NCBI RefSeq assembly: GCF_018798885.1
Contig: NZ_CP076362.1
Coordinates: 361,523 to 425,522 of the forward strand
Length of the DNA: 64,000 nt
Direction of reading: 5' to 3'
DNA from: Gemmobacter fulvus
GTDB taxonomy: Bacteria; Pseudomonadota; Alphaproteobacteria; Rhodobacterales; Rhodobacteraceae
Each line of letters opens with the position of its first letter. Within the stretch, counting starts at the first letter, position 1. The translations under genes and the position numbers were made by a program. Shown here piece after piece: positions 53,077-61,461 of the stretch. The notes under the pieces are model-generated. The model searched no databases and was not told the origin of the DNA. It saw nothing but the letters and a program-made list of their open reading frames with translations.

Positions 53077-54010
53077 ACTGGCGCTGCCTGCCCTGTTGGT
53101 GAAAACGCTGGCGCAACGGGTGCTGACCCGCCGGGGGGCCAGCCTTCCGGCCCCCGCCCTGCGGCTGCGCGCCGGTCGCGGGCGGCTGCAACGGGCCGAG
53201 CTGCGCATGGTCAGCCGTGTCGCGCCGATGCTGGCGGCGCGGATGGCGCTGGGGCGGCTGGAGCGGATCAACCCGCTGCACCGCCACGCGATCCATGCGC
53301 CGCAGGGGGCAAACCTGCTGCACACCCGCGCGGGCCTGCCCTTCGCGCGCCGCCTTGGCCCCGTGGATGGGCCGCGCCTGTTGCTGCTGCACGGCTGGAA
53401 CGCCGACAGCACCATGCTCTTGCCGCTGGCGCGGGCCTTAGCTGCCGCAGGCTTTGCGGTGGAACTGCCCGATCTTGCCTCGGCCGGGCTGACCGCCCGC
53501 CGCCATCTCGATCTGCAACACGTGGCGCGGCGCATCGCGGCAGAGGCCACCGCCTTCGGCCCCTACGAGGCGGTGATCGGCCATTCGGCAGGCGGGCTGG
53601 TGGCGGCCCTTGCCCGCCGCGCGGGCCTCCGCGCCCATCGGCTTGTCACCATCAGCAGCCCGGCTTCGGTCGCCAGCCTGCTGACCGGCTATCTGACCTT
53701 CACCGATGCGCCTGCGGTGCTGACCCCCGCCCTGCTGCGCCTGTACCAAAGCCAGCGCGGCCGCGACCCCGCCGCGATCGGCCCCGAGGATTACGCACTG
53801 TTCGGCGCGGCACATCTGGTGATCCATGCGGGCAATGACTGGCAGGTCTCGCCGCAGGCCGCCGCGCGCATCTGCGAAGGCCGCGCCGATCTGCGCCCGG
53901 TCATCCTGCCGGGCTGCAACCACCACAGCGTGCTGCGCCATGGCGATCTGGCCGGGCTGATCCAGCGCTTTGTGACCGCCGCCCCGCGCGAAACGGAGGC
54001 GTCATGCTGA
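53066..54010 (+). CDS. Alpha/beta hydrolase (possible thioesterase)
   Basis: This is a 314-residue protein with complete triad: nucleophile Ser174 in GHSAGG, acid Asp258 in HAGNDWQV, and His at 286/287 in GCNHHSVL. The oxyanion-hole strand is LLLLHGWN near residue 110. About 90 extra N-terminal residues precede the fold and lack a signal peptide. It overlaps the MATE gene by 11 bases and the next gene by seven. Likely to release or proofread carrier-bound intermediates, but an esterase or amidase is possible. Confidence 0.82.
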   Translation: MLYELALPALLVKTLAQRVLTRRGASLPAPALRLRAGRGRLQRAELRMVSRVAPMLAARMALGRLERINPLHRHAIHAPQGANLLHTRAGLPFARRLGPVDGPRLLLLHGWNADSTMLLPLARALAAAGFAVELPDLASAGLTARRHLDLQHVARRIAAEATAFGPYEAVIGHSAGGLVAALARRAGLRAHRLVTISSPASVASLLTGYLTFTDAPAVLTPALLRLYQSQRGRDPAAIGPEDYALFGAAHLVIHAGNDWQVSPQAAARICEGRADLRPVILPGCNHHSVLRHGDLAGLIQRFVTAAPRETEASC

Positions 54011-54936
54011 ACATCCTCGACATCGCCCTGGCCTTCCCGGCCCGCACCGAACAGCTGCCCGATGTGGCAGACAGCCTTGGCCTGTCGCGCAACCAGACCC
54101 GCATGTTCGACCGCTTCTTCGGCTTTGACCGCTTTCACCATGACGAGACCGAGGCGCAGCAACCGCTGATCGAGGCCGCCGTCGCCCCGCTTCTGGCGCG
54201 CAATGGCGATGCCCGCCCCAGCCATGTCGCGCATTGCCACACGCTGCCCAGCACCGGCGTCTTTGCCGCCGCCACCTCGGACATCCTCGCGCCGTTCCGC
54301 GATCAGGGGCAAGAGGTGTTCAGCGCCACGATGAACCATTGCGCCACCGGCATCACCATGCTCGACACCATGTCCTGCCTGCTGGACGAGGGCGAAACCG
54401 GGCTGATCCTGATCGGGGAAAAGGCCTTTCACCCCGACATCCGCCTGATCGAAAATACCACGATCATGGGTGAAGGCGCCGCCGCCGTGCTCGTGGGCCA
54501 CGCGCCGGGCCGCTATCGCCTGCGCGGCTGTCTGACCCGCCACGCCCCACAATTCTGGCAAAACACCGGCCACCACGACGAGGCCTATCTGGATGGGTTC
54601 GAGGCGGCCTATCTGCCCTTTGCCTGCGACACGCTGCGCGCCGCGCTGACCCATTTTGGCATTGCCCCCGCCGCCCTGCGCCTTGTGCTGCCCCATAATG
54701 TCAATCTGACCTCCTGGTTGCAGATCGCACAGGAGACCGGCCTTGCCCGCGACCAGCTGTGGCTGAAGGGCATTGGCCGGGTGGGCCATTGTTTCGGGGC
54801 CGATCCGTTCATCAACCTCGCCACCGCCGAGGCCGAGGGCGCGCTGGCCGCCGGGGATCTGCTGCTGCTGGTCAGCATCGGCCTTGGCGCCACCGCATCC
54901 TGCGCCCTGCTTGAAGTCACGACATCACACACATGA
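54004..54936 (+). CDS. KAS III-like thiolase-fold protein 2 (Cys-His-His)
   Basis: This is a 310-residue protein. Nucleophile Cys113 (MNHCATGITML), catalytic His231 (LPHNVN), and His262 (VGHCFGADPF) in place of the FabH Asn, one residue later than in protein 1. The middle segment GEKAFHPDIRLIENTTIMGEGAAAVL is the region where typical KAS III have the loop that lines the substrate tunnel. It clusters with proteins 1 and 4 by the shared GHxxxxDxFxNL signature. Confidence 0.82.
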   Translation: MLNILDIALAFPARTEQLPDVADSLGLSRNQTRMFDRFFGFDRFHHDETEAQQPLIEAAVAPLLARNGDARPSHVAHCHTLPSTGVFAAATSDILAPFRDQGQEVFSATMNHCATGITMLDTMSCLLDEGETGLILIGEKAFHPDIRLIENTTIMGEGAAAVLVGHAPGRYRLRGCLTRHAPQFWQNTGHHDEAYLDGFEAAYLPFACDTLRAALTHFGIAPAALRLVLPHNVNLTSWLQIAQETGLARDQLWLKGIGRVGHCFGADPFINLATAEAEGALAAGDLLLLVSIGLGATASCALLEVTTSHT

Positions 54937-54965
54937 CCTATTTATTGCCAGTGGGAGACACAGAC

Positions 54966-55247
54966 ATGACCATGGAACCCTCGGTCATCCGGCAAGGGCT
55001 GGAAACGATTGGAATGGGGCCGGTGCGCCTGAACTGCGCGCTGGAAGGGGCCGAGCTGTTCGGATCGGCGGGGCTGCTCAATTCGCTTGAACTTGTGCAG
55101 TTCATCACCGCGCTGTGCGAGCTGACCCGGATCGACGTGGAAGATTTCATCCATGGCGGCCCCGAAGGGCTGCAGGGCATTTTCGCCAATGTGACCGCAC
55201 TGGGCAGCTTTCTGGGCACCCGCCTGTCGATGGCGATGGAGGCCTGA
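54966..55247 (+). CDS. Acyl carrier protein 2 (variant)
   Basis: This is a 93-residue protein from ATG 54966, behind GTGGGAGAC. An in-frame ATG at 54933 would overlap the previous stop and add 11 residues. The carrier Ser is probably Ser40 in GLLNSLELVQFITAL, with Asn in place of the usual Asp before Ser. A Cys near the end of helix 2 (CELTRIDVEDF) is unusual for ACPs. Directly before the decarboxylase-ACAD fusion gene with two bases between, so it may be its carrier partner. Confidence 0.75.
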   Translation: MTMEPSVIRQGLETIGMGPVRLNCALEGAELFGSAGLLNSLELVQFITALCELTRIDVEDFIHGGPEGLQGIFANVTALGSFLGTRLSMAMEA

Positions 55248-55249
55248 CC

Positions 55250-57724
55250 ATGAACATGCCGCATCGCCTCACTGATACCGATCTGCTGCACCAGACCGCC
55301 GCGCGGATCGGCACGCCCTATTTCATCTATGATGCCGCGATCCTGCGCGACCGCATCGCCCAGCTGCGTGCCGCCCTGCCCGCCGTGGATTTCTTTTATT
55401 CGTTGAAGGCCAATCCCAACCTGTCCGTCACCCGTGTGCTGCGCGAACAGGGGGTGGGGTGCGAGGTCAGCTCGTTGCTGGAGCTGGAAACCGCGCTGGC
55501 CGCCGGGGCCGCGCCGGGGCGCATCATCCTGGTCGGGCCGGGCAAGTCGGAAGCCGAGCTGGCCCGCGCCACCCGCCTTGGCATCAAGGCCATCATCGCG
55601 GAATCCGGTGATGAGATTGCCGATATTGATGCCATGGCGGCGCGGCAGGGTGTGGTGCAGGATGTGGCCCTGCGCATCAACCCCGATTTCCAGTCGGGCG
55701 GCGCGCGGCTGACGATGAGCGGACGCGCCACCCAGTTCGGCATCGACCAGAGCAACCTTGGCGCGGTGCTGGCCGATCTGGCCACCTTGCAGCATGTGCG
55801 GCTGCGCGGGCTGCATGTCTATATGGGCTCGCGCATCCTGTCGCATGAGGTGGTGGCCGAAAACATCCGCCAGATCCTTGCGCTGGCCCGCACGGTTGCG
55901 CCGCTGTTGCCCGCACCGCTGGAGTTTGTCGATGTGGGCGGCGGGTTTGGCATCCCCTATCACGAGGGCGAGGCGGAGCTGGACCTGATCCGTCTGGGCC
56001 AGATCGCCACGCCCGAAATCGCGCGCTTCACCGCAGAACATCCGGGCACCCGGGTGGTGATCGAGTTGGGGCGGTATATCGCCGGGCCTGCCGGGCGGTT
56101 TGTGACCCGCATCCGCCGCACCAAACACAGCAAGGGCGAATGCTTTGCGGTCTGCGATGGCGGCGCCAATGTGCACAGCGCCGCGGCCGGGCAAGGCTCT
56201 TTCCTGCGCAAAAGCTTCCCCATCCGGCTGCTGCCCGCCCGCCCCGGATCTGCCGCCGAGGCGAGTGACGATCTGTGGCACATCACCGGCCCGCTCTGCA
56301 CACCGCAGGACATCATTGGAAAATCGGTGCTGCTGTGCCAGCGGCCCGAGGCGGGCGATCTGATCTGTGTGGCGCAATCCGGGGCCTATGGTCCCACCGC
56401 CTCGCCCACCGGCTTTCTGGGCTTTGGCGCTCCCGCCGAGGTGATGCAGGACGGAACAGAGCTGACCGTGGTGCGCCACCGCGATGACGTGGCCGAACGG
56501 CTGCGCAAACAGGCCCCGGTCACGCTGGCTCTGGCCGATCCGGTGGCCGCCCCGGCGCTGCACGGCACCGACACGGATGAAGCGGCGGATCTGCACGGCA
56601 CGCCCTTTGCCGATCCCTGTCTGGAGGCACTGGCCCCGCTGGGCCCGCTGTTCCGCGACACCGGCAACCGGCTCGACCGGTCGCCCGACGCCTGGGTCGG
56701 GCTGTGGCAGGATCCCTTTGCCCGCGCGCTGATCACCATTGGCGTGCCCGAGGCCTGTAACGGCTTTCCGCTGTCGGACACGCCGCTGGGCCGCGACTCC
56801 TGCCCTTACGGGCTGCATGTCGCCATGGTCGAACGGCTGGCCCGCTTTGATGCCAGCAGCATCCTGTCGATGCCCGGCCCCTCGCTGTCGGGTGGGGCGG
56901 TGCTGGCGGCAGGCAGTGCCGCGCAGATCGAACGCTTCTTTTCCGCCTATCGCAGCGGGCCGCAGGCCACCTTCTTTGCCGTCACCGAACCCGAAGCCGG
57001 GTCCGATGCCTCGAACGGGCGCACCCGCCTGCGGCGCACGGCGGCGGGGCTGGTGCTGAACGGGCAGAAGATGCTGGTCGGCGGCGCAAAACGCGCCGAT
57101 ATCGGGCTGGTATTCTGCCAGATGGAGGACACGGGCCGCCCGGTTCTGGTGATGCTCGATCCCCATGCCGCGCCCGAAACGGTGCAGATCGACCGACTGC
57201 CGACCACCGGCCTGCGCGGTGCCGATCTGTGCCGGCTGACCTTCACTGATACGCCGGTGGCCGAAGACATGATCCTGTCCTCGGGCGATGGCCGCTCGCT
57301 GCGCGACGGGCTGATGTCGATCGGCGGCGTGTTTGAACGCAACCGCCCGATGGTCGCCGCCCTGGCTCTGGGCAGCGGGCGTGGGATTCTGGACCTGCTG
57401 GACGCAAAGCCGGGCCTTGCAGGCAGGTTCGGCGCGCTGCGTCTGGGCCATACCGCGCTGCTGCGCCAGTTGGCCCGCGTGATTGCGGCGCAAGAGGCCG
57501 GGCAGCCCAAGCTGGCCGAGATCAGCCGCGTCAAGATGCAGGCCGTCGCCTTTGCTGAAAAGGTGGTGGAGGCCGCCTTCGAGGCCGCGCCCGCGATCAT
57601 GCTGGCCGATCCCGAGCTGTGCCGCCGCGCCCGCGATGTGAAGGCCTTCGAATATATGGAAGGCACGACCAACATCCAGACGCTGAACGCCTATCGGTCC
57701 TATACGGCGGGGGTGGGCAAATGA
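55250..57724 (+). CDS. Fusion: fold-III PLP decarboxylase and acyl-CoA dehydrogenase
   Basis: This is an 824-residue protein from ATG 55250. Residues about 1-420 are a diaminopimelate/ornithine-decarboxylase-like domain: PLP Lys53 in YSLKANPN, HVYMGSR, GGGFGIPY, ELGR in place of EPGR, Cys302-Asp303 in CDGG, and Tyr380 in SGAYGPT. Residues about 440-824 are an acyl-CoA dehydrogenase: FFAVTEPEAGSD near residue 580, then catalytic Glu804 in YMEGTTNIQ. Both halves keep their main active-site residues, and no stop or frameshift separates them. It should decarboxylate an amino acid, possibly bound to a carrier as for VinO, and desaturate an acyl chain. Confidence 0.85.
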   Translation: MNMPHRLTDTDLLHQTAARIGTPYFIYDAAILRDRIAQLRAALPAVDFFYSLKANPNLSVTRVLREQGVGCEVSSLLELETALAAGAAPGRIILVGPGKSEAELARATRLGIKAIIAESGDEIADIDAMAARQGVVQDVALRINPDFQSGGARLTMSGRATQFGIDQSNLGAVLADLATLQHVRLRGLHVYMGSRILSHEVVAENIRQILALARTVAPLLPAPLEFVDVGGGFGIPYHEGEAELDLIRLGQIATPEIARFTAEHPGTRVVIELGRYIAGPAGRFVTRIRRTKHSKGECFAVCDGGANVHSAAAGQGSFLRKSFPIRLLPARPGSAAEASDDLWHITGPLCTPQDIIGKSVLLCQRPEAGDLICVAQSGAYGPTASPTGFLGFGAPAEVMQDGTELTVVRHRDDVAERLRKQAPVTLALADPVAAPALHGTDTDEAADLHGTPFADPCLEALAPLGPLFRDTGNRLDRSPDAWVGLWQDPFARALITIGVPEACNGFPLSDTPLGRDSCPYGLHVAMVERLARFDASSILSMPGPSLSGGAVLAAGSAAQIERFFSAYRSGPQATFFAVTEPEAGSDASNGRTRLRRTAAGLVLNGQKMLVGGAKRADIGLVFCQMEDTGRPVLVMLDPHAAPETVQIDRLPTTGLRGADLCRLTFTDTPVAEDMILSSGDGRSLRDGLMSIGGVFERNRPMVAALALGSGRGILDLLDAKPGLAGRFGALRLGHTALLRQLARVIAAQEAGQPKLAEISRVKMQAVAFAEKVVEAAFEAAPAIMLADPELCRRARDVKAFEYMEGTTNIQTLNAYRSYTAGVGK

Positions 57725-58623
57725 CCCTGCGCCTTGATCCCCGCAGCATCGTGTTTGACGAATTCGGTGGGCTGGAACCGGCAGAGCCGCAATGGCTGGC
57801 GGAAAAGGCCTATTGGGAGGATTACAATCACCGCTTCTTCCGATCGAACGGGCTTGATTACCGGCCCGAGGACAGCAACGTCGACCGCTGGCTGACCGCC
57901 TGCGACCGCGCGCCCTATGCGTTCATGGCGCGGGCGCTGCTGCCGCGCCTGTCGGCCCGGATGGGCGATCTGTCGGATATCGACATGGTGCTGTTCGCCC
58001 ATTGGCTGCCCGATCTGCATCTGGGCACCTCGGTCACCAATTTTGCGCTGCACCATCTGGGCCTGACCGAAGGCTTCGGCTTTGCCCTCTCGGACCGCGG
58101 ACGGTCGGCGCCGCTGTTTGCGCTGAACTGCCTTGACCGCTTTCTGACCGGCGGGCGGCGGCGGGCCATTCTGATGGTGATGGATCAGAAACACCTGCTC
58201 TACCGCTCGGCACTGGTGGATCGGCTGGATCCGGTGAACAGCGCGGCGGTGATGGTGCTGGACCGCACGCCGGGGGCCGGGCTGGCGGTATCGGGCTATC
58301 ACCGGATCCCGCAGCAGCCTGCGGCCAGCCTGCCCGCCACGCTGCGCGGCCTGCTGGCCGATTGGGGCTGCGCCGCCGCGCAGACCACGCTGATCGCCGA
58401 TCCCGCACTGCTGGCGTTGGCCGACCATCGGGGCCGGGGGCTGGCGCAGGATCCCCGCCATCTCTGCGCCGCCCCCTTTGCCGCGCTGGCCCGCTGTCCC
58501 GATCTCACCGGCCCGGTGGTTCTGCTGTGCCAGGAGGGGGCAGAGCTGACCGCGCTGTGTCTGAAGCCGCAGCCCGCCGCTGTCACCGACACTGGCCAGA
58601 TAGCCGAGAGGGTGCCCGCATGA
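57721..58623 (+). CDS. KAS III-like protein 3, catalytic residues lost
   Basis: This 300-residue protein overlaps the fusion stop (ATGA). The KAS III pattern is visible (GDLSDIDMVLFAH, HHLGLTEGFGFAL, FALNCLDRFLTGGRRRAILMVMDQ, VNSAAVMVLDR). At the nucleophile position it has Gly127 (SDRGRSAP) and not Cys. The PHN motif is replaced by IADPALLALADHR, and the GH/GN motif is absent. It is probably a non-catalytic partner, as chain-length factors are in other ketosynthase systems, or a structural subunit. N-terminal about 60 residues are unusually charged and aromatic. Confidence 0.72.
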   Translation: MTLRLDPRSIVFDEFGGLEPAEPQWLAEKAYWEDYNHRFFRSNGLDYRPEDSNVDRWLTACDRAPYAFMARALLPRLSARMGDLSDIDMVLFAHWLPDLHLGTSVTNFALHHLGLTEGFGFALSDRGRSAPLFALNCLDRFLTGGRRRAILMVMDQKHLLYRSALVDRLDPVNSAAVMVLDRTPGAGLAVSGYHRIPQQPAASLPATLRGLLADWGCAAAQTTLIADPALLALADHRGRGLAQDPRHLCAAPFAALARCPDLTGPVVLLCQEGAELTALCLKPQPAAVTDTGQIAERVPA

Positions 58624-59591
58624 GGCTGGCCGCGCTCTCCACCCATATCCCGCAAGACCGGGTCAGCACCGCCGACATCGTGCGCGCCGCCACCGGCTCT
58701 GCCGCCGAGGCGCGGGTGTTCGAACGCATGTTCGGGCTGAGCAGCGTCGCCATCTCCAGACCCGAGCTGACGCTGGGCGCGCAGTTCCTGCCGGTGCTGG
58801 AACAGCTGGAGCATCAGGCCGAACGCACACCCGATGCGCTGATCTATGTGCGCGGCCTGCCGCTGCACCTGCCGCAAAGCCGCCTGCCGCTGACCGAACT
58901 GCGCGCGACCCATCCCTATCTGGCCGGGGTCCGGCATTGCTACGAACTGGACCAGAACAATTGCAGCGGCCTGTTCTGGGCGCTGGATCTGGCGCGCATC
59001 CTGATCGAGATGCGGGTGGCGCAAAGCGTGGTGGTGCTGGCGGGCGATACCCATGCCGGGCTGTCGCTGGCCGACCGCTATCTGCCCGGCTGCACCCTGA
59101 TGGGCGATGCCTTTTGCGGGCTGGTGCTGGACGATCAGCCGGGCGGGCTGCGCGTGGGTGCGCAGGCGCTGCACAGCCACCCCGAGTTTTCCTTCGGTTA
59201 TGCCGGAAGCGTGGCGCAGATGGGCAGCTTCTTTGCCGCCCATAACCGCATCGTCCGCGCCATTCTGGAGGAAATCGGCTTTGGCTGGGACACGGCGGCC
59301 CCGCTGCTGCCGCATAACGTGAACCGCTTTGCCTGGCAGGTATTCAGCCAGGAAACCCGCATCCGCCCCGACCGCATCCGGCTCGGTCTGCTGCCCGACA
59401 TCGGCCATTGTTACACCTGCGACCCGTTTCTACTGCTGGATGCCGAATTGCGCGCGCAGGACCAGCAGGCCCCGGCAGAGCCGCTGACACTCGTGTCCGT
59501 CGGCATGGGCGGTTTTGCCGGGGGCTGCCAGATTCATGACCTGCGCCCCCGCCCGCAGCCCTGCCCCTCTCACAAGGATTATGTGCAATGA
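58620..59591 (+). CDS. KAS III-like thiolase-fold protein 4 (Cys-His-His)
   Basis: This is a 323-residue protein. Nucleophile Cys115 (QNNCSGLFWALD), His232 (LPHNVN), and His263 (IGHCYTCDPF) in the Asn position. The N terminus is a standard KAS III start (RLAALSTHIPQDRVSTADIV). The C terminus has a Pro-rich tail after VGMGGFAGGCQIHDL. It follows the inactive protein 3 with a four-base overlap, which favours a heteromeric pair. Confidence 0.82.
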   Translation: MRLAALSTHIPQDRVSTADIVRAATGSAAEARVFERMFGLSSVAISRPELTLGAQFLPVLEQLEHQAERTPDALIYVRGLPLHLPQSRLPLTELRATHPYLAGVRHCYELDQNNCSGLFWALDLARILIEMRVAQSVVVLAGDTHAGLSLADRYLPGCTLMGDAFCGLVLDDQPGGLRVGAQALHSHPEFSFGYAGSVAQMGSFFAAHNRIVRAILEEIGFGWDTAAPLLPHNVNRFAWQVFSQETRIRPDRIRLGLLPDIGHCYTCDPFLLLDAELRAQDQQAPAEPLTLVSVGMGGFAGGCQIHDLRPRPQPCPSHKDYVQ

Positions 59592-61183
59592 TCTCGCCTC
59601 CGACCGTGCTGACACGGTTTCTTGATGATGCGGCGCAGGCCCATGCGGCCAGCATCGCCGCCGAAGGGGCCGATCTGCGGCTGACCTTCGATCAGATGCG
59701 CCAGGCCGCGCTGCGGATCGGCGGCGCGCTGCGGGCCGCCGGGGTCACGCCCGGCGACCGGGTGGCGCTGTGCATGGCCAATTCGGTCAGCGCCTGCGCC
59801 GCCTTCTGGGGCACGCTGTATGCCGGGGCGGTGGCGGTGCCGCTGAACCCCGACACCAAGCCCGGCAAGCTGGGCTTCATCTTTGCCGATTGCACCCCGC
59901 GCGCGATCCTGTGCGATGACGTGCTGGAGCCGGAACTGCACGCCGTCTGCACCGCCATCGGGCACGAGACCCCGCGCCTGACCGGCACGCAGATCGGCGC
60001 GCTGATCCACAGCGCCGATCCCGCCGCCAATCCGGGGCCCTTGGTGCTGGATCAGGATCTGGCGGCGATCATCTATACTTCGGGGTCCACCGGCGATCCC
60101 AAGGGGGTGATGCTGTCCCATCTGAACATGACCAGCGCCGCGCGCTCGGTCTGCGGCTATCTGGGGTATACCGCCGAGGACCGGGTGTTCTGCTGCATCC
60201 CGATGACCTTCGATTACGGGCTGCACCAGCTGACCATGACCACGCTGGCCGGGGCCACCCTGATCGTGGAGCCGTCTTTTGCGCAGCCGCTGTTCACGCT
60301 GCAACGGCTGGCGCGCAGCCGCGCCACCGTGTTTCCCATCGTGCCGACCATGGTGCCGCTGATTGCGCCGCTGGCCGACCGCTTTGATCTGGGCACGATC
60401 CGTTGCATCAGCAGCACCTCGGCGGCGCTGCACGGCACCTTCATCGACAGGCTGACGGCGCTGTTCCCCGCCGCGCGCGTGTTTTCGATGTATGGCCTGA
60501 CCGAATGCCACCGCTGCACCTATCTCGATCCCGCCGAACTGGCGCAGCGCAAGGGCAGCGTCGGCAAGGCGATCCCCAATACCGAAATGTGGGTGGTAGA
60601 TGCGGCAGGCACCGCGCATCGCCACAGCGCGGTAGGAGAGCTGGTGATCCGCGGCTCCACCGTGATGAAGGGCTATTGGGGCAACCTGGCCAAGACGGCG
60701 GAAAAGCTGCGCCCCGGCCTCTTTCCCGGCGAACAGGTTCTGTATACCGGCGACACCTGCCGGATCGACGCCGACGGGTTCCTGTATTTCATCAGCCGGT
60801 CGGATGACATTCTGAAGGTCGCGGGTGAAAAGGTCGCGCCGAGCGAGATCGACAGCACCCTGATCGCCCATCCCGAGGTGAGCGAGGTCTGTTCCTTCGG
60901 CATCGACCACCCGGTTTATGGCCAGCAATGTATCGCCGCCGTGGTGCTCAAAGCCTCGGACGATCCGCTGTCGGAACGGGCGCTGCGCGACTGGTGCGCG
61001 ACGCGGCTGGAACCCCATGCCGTGCCCGCGCGGGTCTGGATCGTGCCCGCCATCCCGCGCAACGGCAACAACAAGATCGACCGGCCACTGCTGCGCGCCA
61101 GCTATCCGCCGGATGCCCCCGCCCGCGCCGCAAGGCCCGGCCCCGCCCCTGCCCCCACCCAGCCGATTGCCCCCCATATCTGA
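59588..61183 (+). CDS. Adenylate-forming ligase 1 (acyl/aminoacyl-AMP ligase)
   Basis: This is a 531-residue ANL-superfamily protein. P-loop IIYTSGSTGDPKGVMLSH near residue 160, MTFDYGLHQLTM (with an Asp in the position used by amino-acid-activating enzymes to bind the amino group), SMYGLTECHRCTYLDP near 300, and the C-terminal hinge SRSDDILKVAGEKVAPSE with a Lys in RNGNNKIDRPLLR. It resembles the acyl-CoA ligases found beside PLP decarboxylases and ACPs in exosortase A-associated clusters. It should load an acid onto a carrier protein. A Pro/Ala tail of about 25 residues ends the protein. Confidence 0.85.
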   Translation: MISPPTVLTRFLDDAAQAHAASIAAEGADLRLTFDQMRQAALRIGGALRAAGVTPGDRVALCMANSVSACAAFWGTLYAGAVAVPLNPDTKPGKLGFIFADCTPRAILCDDVLEPELHAVCTAIGHETPRLTGTQIGALIHSADPAANPGPLVLDQDLAAIIYTSGSTGDPKGVMLSHLNMTSAARSVCGYLGYTAEDRVFCCIPMTFDYGLHQLTMTTLAGATLIVEPSFAQPLFTLQRLARSRATVFPIVPTMVPLIAPLADRFDLGTIRCISSTSAALHGTFIDRLTALFPAARVFSMYGLTECHRCTYLDPAELAQRKGSVGKAIPNTEMWVVDAAGTAHRHSAVGELVIRGSTVMKGYWGNLAKTAEKLRPGLFPGEQVLYTGDTCRIDADGFLYFISRSDDILKVAGEKVAPSEIDSTLIAHPEVSEVCSFGIDHPVYGQQCIAAVVLKASDDPLSERALRDWCATRLEPHAVPARVWIVPAIPRNGNNKIDRPLLRASYPPDAPARAARPGPAPAPTQPIAPHI

Positions 61184-61197
61184 CCCGGAGAGCCGAA

Positions 61198-61461
61198 ATG
61201 CAGACCATTCAACAGACCATCGTGACCGCGCTTGTCGATCTGCTGGACATGCCCGACGGCAGCCAGATCGGGCCGGACACCCGGCTTCAGGAAGAACTGG
61301 GCATCGACAGCGGGCTGCTGCTGGAGCTGTTCATGCTGGTCGAGGAACGCCTGCCACAGGCGATGATCGACCCCGCCGTGCTGCGCCCCGAACAGTTCAG
61401 CACCGTGGCGAGCTTTGCCGCGCTGATCGAACAGAGCCTGACCGCCGAGCCGGTCGCATGA
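61198..61461 (+). CDS. Acyl carrier protein 3
   Basis: This is an 87-residue carrier from ATG 61198, 14 bases after the ligase 1 stop and overlapping ligase 2 by four bases. Phosphopantetheine site Ser38 in LGIDSGLLLELFMLVEE. Its position between the two ligases points to it being the carrier loaded by ligase 2, as VinL is with VinN. Confidence 0.88.
   Translation: MQTIQQTIVTALVDLLDMPDGSQIGPDTRLQEELGIDSGLLLELFMLVEERLPQAMIDPAVLRPEQFSTVASFAALIEQSLTAEPVA

Noticed and set aside
55115..55249. Longer start for the decarboxylase-ACAD fusion
   Set aside because: The upstream codons overlap carrier protein 2 in another frame; the decarboxylase domain starts right after ATG 55250.
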